Origin: Lachnospiraceae bacterium
GTDB taxonomy: Bacteria; Bacillota; Clostridia; Lachnospirales; Lachnospiraceae
Reading direction: 5' to 3'
Length of the DNA: 61,833 bases
NCBI GenBank assembly: GCA_030524635.1
Contig: JAUNGG010000020.1
Coordinates: 1 to 61,833, forward strand
Position 1 is the stretch's first letter, and the number at the start of each line of letters is the position of its first letter. Below the pieces are notes generated by a model. It was not told where the DNA came from and did no database searches. It was given only the letters and a program-made list of their open reading frames with translations. A program made the translations under genes and the position numbers. Positions 60,570 through 61,833 of the stretch are shown here, in pieces.

Positions 60570-60609
60570 CGGCCCCAGCCAACATAACTGCCGCCCGGTT
60601 TGTGAACAA

Positions 60610-60641
60610 TACCGTCAGTGTGCCCTTGTCCACTGACGGTA
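60610..60641. repeat. Perfect 11-base inverted repeat in the apbE/lysR divergent region
   Basis: TACCGTCAGTG (60610-60620) and CACTGACGGTA (60631-60641) with a ten-base loop. No T-run follows on either strand, so a regulatory role is more likely than termination. Confidence 0.5.
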
Positions 60642-60762
60642 ACATCATCATATCATACCCACCCAAAATTACAAGCACAGAACCTTCCTCTTTTTTCTCA
60701 TTTGCGTTATAATACCCTATAGAACGTTTATTTAAACTGCTGTGCAAAGGGGTATCCTATCT

Positions 60763-61695
60763 ATGAACTTCTCCTATTTAAAATATGCCATCGAAGTAGA
60801 AAAAACCGGCTCCATCACGAAAGCGGCCCAAAACCTGTACATGAACCAGCCTCATTTAAGCAAGATTATCCGTGAGCTGGAGCGGGACCTGGGCTGCCCC
60901 ATCTTCAACCGCACCAGCCGCGGCATGACGCCCTCCCCAAAGGGAGAAGAATTCCTGCGCTATGCCAAATCCATCCTGGTGCAGATGGAACAGATCGAAT
61001 CGCTGTGCAGCAGCAATACTGCCCGCCACGAGCTTCGTATCTCCGTCCCAAGAGCCACCTATATTGCCAGTGCCTTTACCAGCTTTATCAAGGAGCTTTC
61101 CCGGGATATCCCTATGAATATTCAGTACCGGGAAACCAACACCAGGGAAACGATCACTGCCGTGTCAGCGAAGGCCTGCGATTTAGGCATCATCCGCACC
61201 CAGACTCTGACGGAAGCCTACGACAAAAAAATGCTGGCCGAGGAGAATCTTACCTATGAAGACCTGTGGTCCTTCTCCTGCAAGATCTTAATGAGCCAGG
61301 CCCATCCCCTGGCCCAATCCGCTGCCCAGGGGCAGACACTGAATTATCTGATGCTGGAGGATTACATAGAGATCATCCATGGAGATGTGAACTCTCCCTC
61401 CTTCACCTACGATTCCGGCGAGAAAAATCCAGCAGGCTCCGGCAGGCGCACCATCTCTGTCTATGAGCGGGGCAGCCAGTTCCAGCTTCTGAAGGCCTGC
61501 CCGGACACCTATATGTGGACCTCTCCCATTCCTCTCAATATCCTGACTGCCACTGATCTGGTCCAGCGTCCATGCAGCATCCCGGGAAACCGGTATTCCG
61601 ACCTGCTGATCTACCGGAACGGCTACCGGTTTTCCAGAGAGGACACCCTCTTTATTCAGTGCCTTCATCGTATGGTATCACAGCTTTCCGAGTAA
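60763..61695 (+). CDS. LysR family transcriptional regulator
   Basis: 310-residue LysR regulator. The N-terminal helix-turn-helix (LKYAIEVEKTGSITKAAQNL, NQPHLSKIIRELE) is followed by an effector-binding domain. The ATG at 60763 follows AAAGGGG; a few codons upstream are open but unsupported. It is divergent from apbE, which is a natural target, but its effector is unknown. Confidence 0.9.
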   Translation: MNFSYLKYAIEVEKTGSITKAAQNLYMNQPHLSKIIRELERDLGCPIFNRTSRGMTPSPKGEEFLRYAKSILVQMEQIESLCSSNTARHELRISVPRATYIASAFTSFIKELSRDIPMNIQYRETNTRETITAVSAKACDLGIIRTQTLTEAYDKKMLAEENLTYEDLWSFSCKILMSQAHPLAQSAAQGQTLNYLMLEDYIEIIHGDVNSPSFTYDSGEKNPAGSGRRTISVYERGSQFQLLKACPDTYMWTSPIPLNILTATDLVQRPCSIPGNRYSDLLIYRNGYRFSREDTLFIQCLHRMVSQLSE

Positions 61696-61768
61696 CATCT
61701 AACAGATGGTACCGTCAAAGTCACAGTTTTCATGATACTATTTGATCAAAACCATACAATTCGCACAG

Positions 61769-61806
61769 AAGGAATATCCATTTTGGCATGTGGGTATTCC
61801 TTTTTT
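61769..61806 (+). terminator. Terminator of the second lysR gene
   Basis: AAGGAATA (61769-61776) pairs with TATTCCTT around a loop containing a further short stem. Six T follow. It lies about 75 bases after the lysR stop. Confidence 0.75.
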
Positions 61807-61833
61807 GTATCTACCCACCGCTTACGAAGTATG

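Overview
The window is chromosomal DNA of a spore-forming anaerobic Firmicute, most likely a Lachnospiraceae (Clostridium cluster XIVa) member. This is inferred from the complete spoIIIAA-AH operon, spoIVB, a nusB-xseA-xseB-ispA-dxs-tlyA-nadK-argR-recN housekeeping operon, a butyrate-type phosphotransacylase/kinase pair, indolepyruvate:ferredoxin oxidoreductase, roughly 50% GC content and strong AGGAGG ribosome binding sites. Nearly all genes lie on the minus strand. No rRNA, tRNA, CRISPR array, prophage or insertion sequence was seen.

Layout. 1-107: the end of a plus-strand gene. 183-10755: spoIVB and the recN-to-nusB operon (transcribed leftwards). 10748-17496: Asp23 and the spoIIIA operon, with a candidate sigma-E promoter. 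17491-22732: an aromatic-acid-exporter-like membrane protein, a phosphatase, rlmH, an acetyltransferase, an orphan OmpR-type regulator, a ComEA-like protein and a YdcZ-type transporter. 22900-23863: a TPP riboswitch driving thiT. 23938-29258: a small alarmone synthetase and a very large GGDEF-EAL-GGDEF sensor protein. 29262-44415: a catabolic island (below). 44646-46302: folD and fchA (one-carbon metabolism). 46431-53177: argCJBD with an embedded GNAT gene, divergent from argG. 53341-59302: an HPr-like protein, an HD hydrolase, argH, a YfhO-type membrane protein and GtrA. 59462-61806: an ApbE lipoprotein divergent from a LysR regulator.

The most unusual region is the catabolic island. Read in the direction of transcription it encodes an M29/NicX-like metalloprotein, an SLC13-type permease, an amidohydrolase-fold protein (DUF6282-like), a PIG-L protein with the GalB-type AHSAD motif, three consecutive RraA-fold proteins, a periplasmic-binding-protein-fold enzyme without a signal peptide, IorA, IorB, butyrate kinase, phosphate butyryltransferase, a YczE-like membrane protein and a MATE exporter. 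A LysR regulator sits inside it on the opposite strand. The enzyme families match the lower half of the aerobic protocatechuate/gallate 4,5-cleavage route (lactonase, oxalomesaconate hydratase, CHA aldolase). Here they are joined to a ferredoxin-linked 2-oxoacid oxidoreductase and an acyl-phosphate/kinase pair that would make ATP. I infer an oxygen-independent pathway that takes up an organic (probably di- or tricarboxylic or aromatic-derived) acid, splits it to 2-oxoacids and conserves energy by substrate-level phosphorylation. The substrate is unknown.

Arginine biosynthesis is the second theme: argR, argCJBD, argG and argH are all present. The argC/argG divergent region holds several AT-rich ARG-box-like palindromes and a pair of crossing inverted repeats. 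A short dispersed sequence, seen best at 5856, 10649 and 18584, precedes several minus-strand genes.
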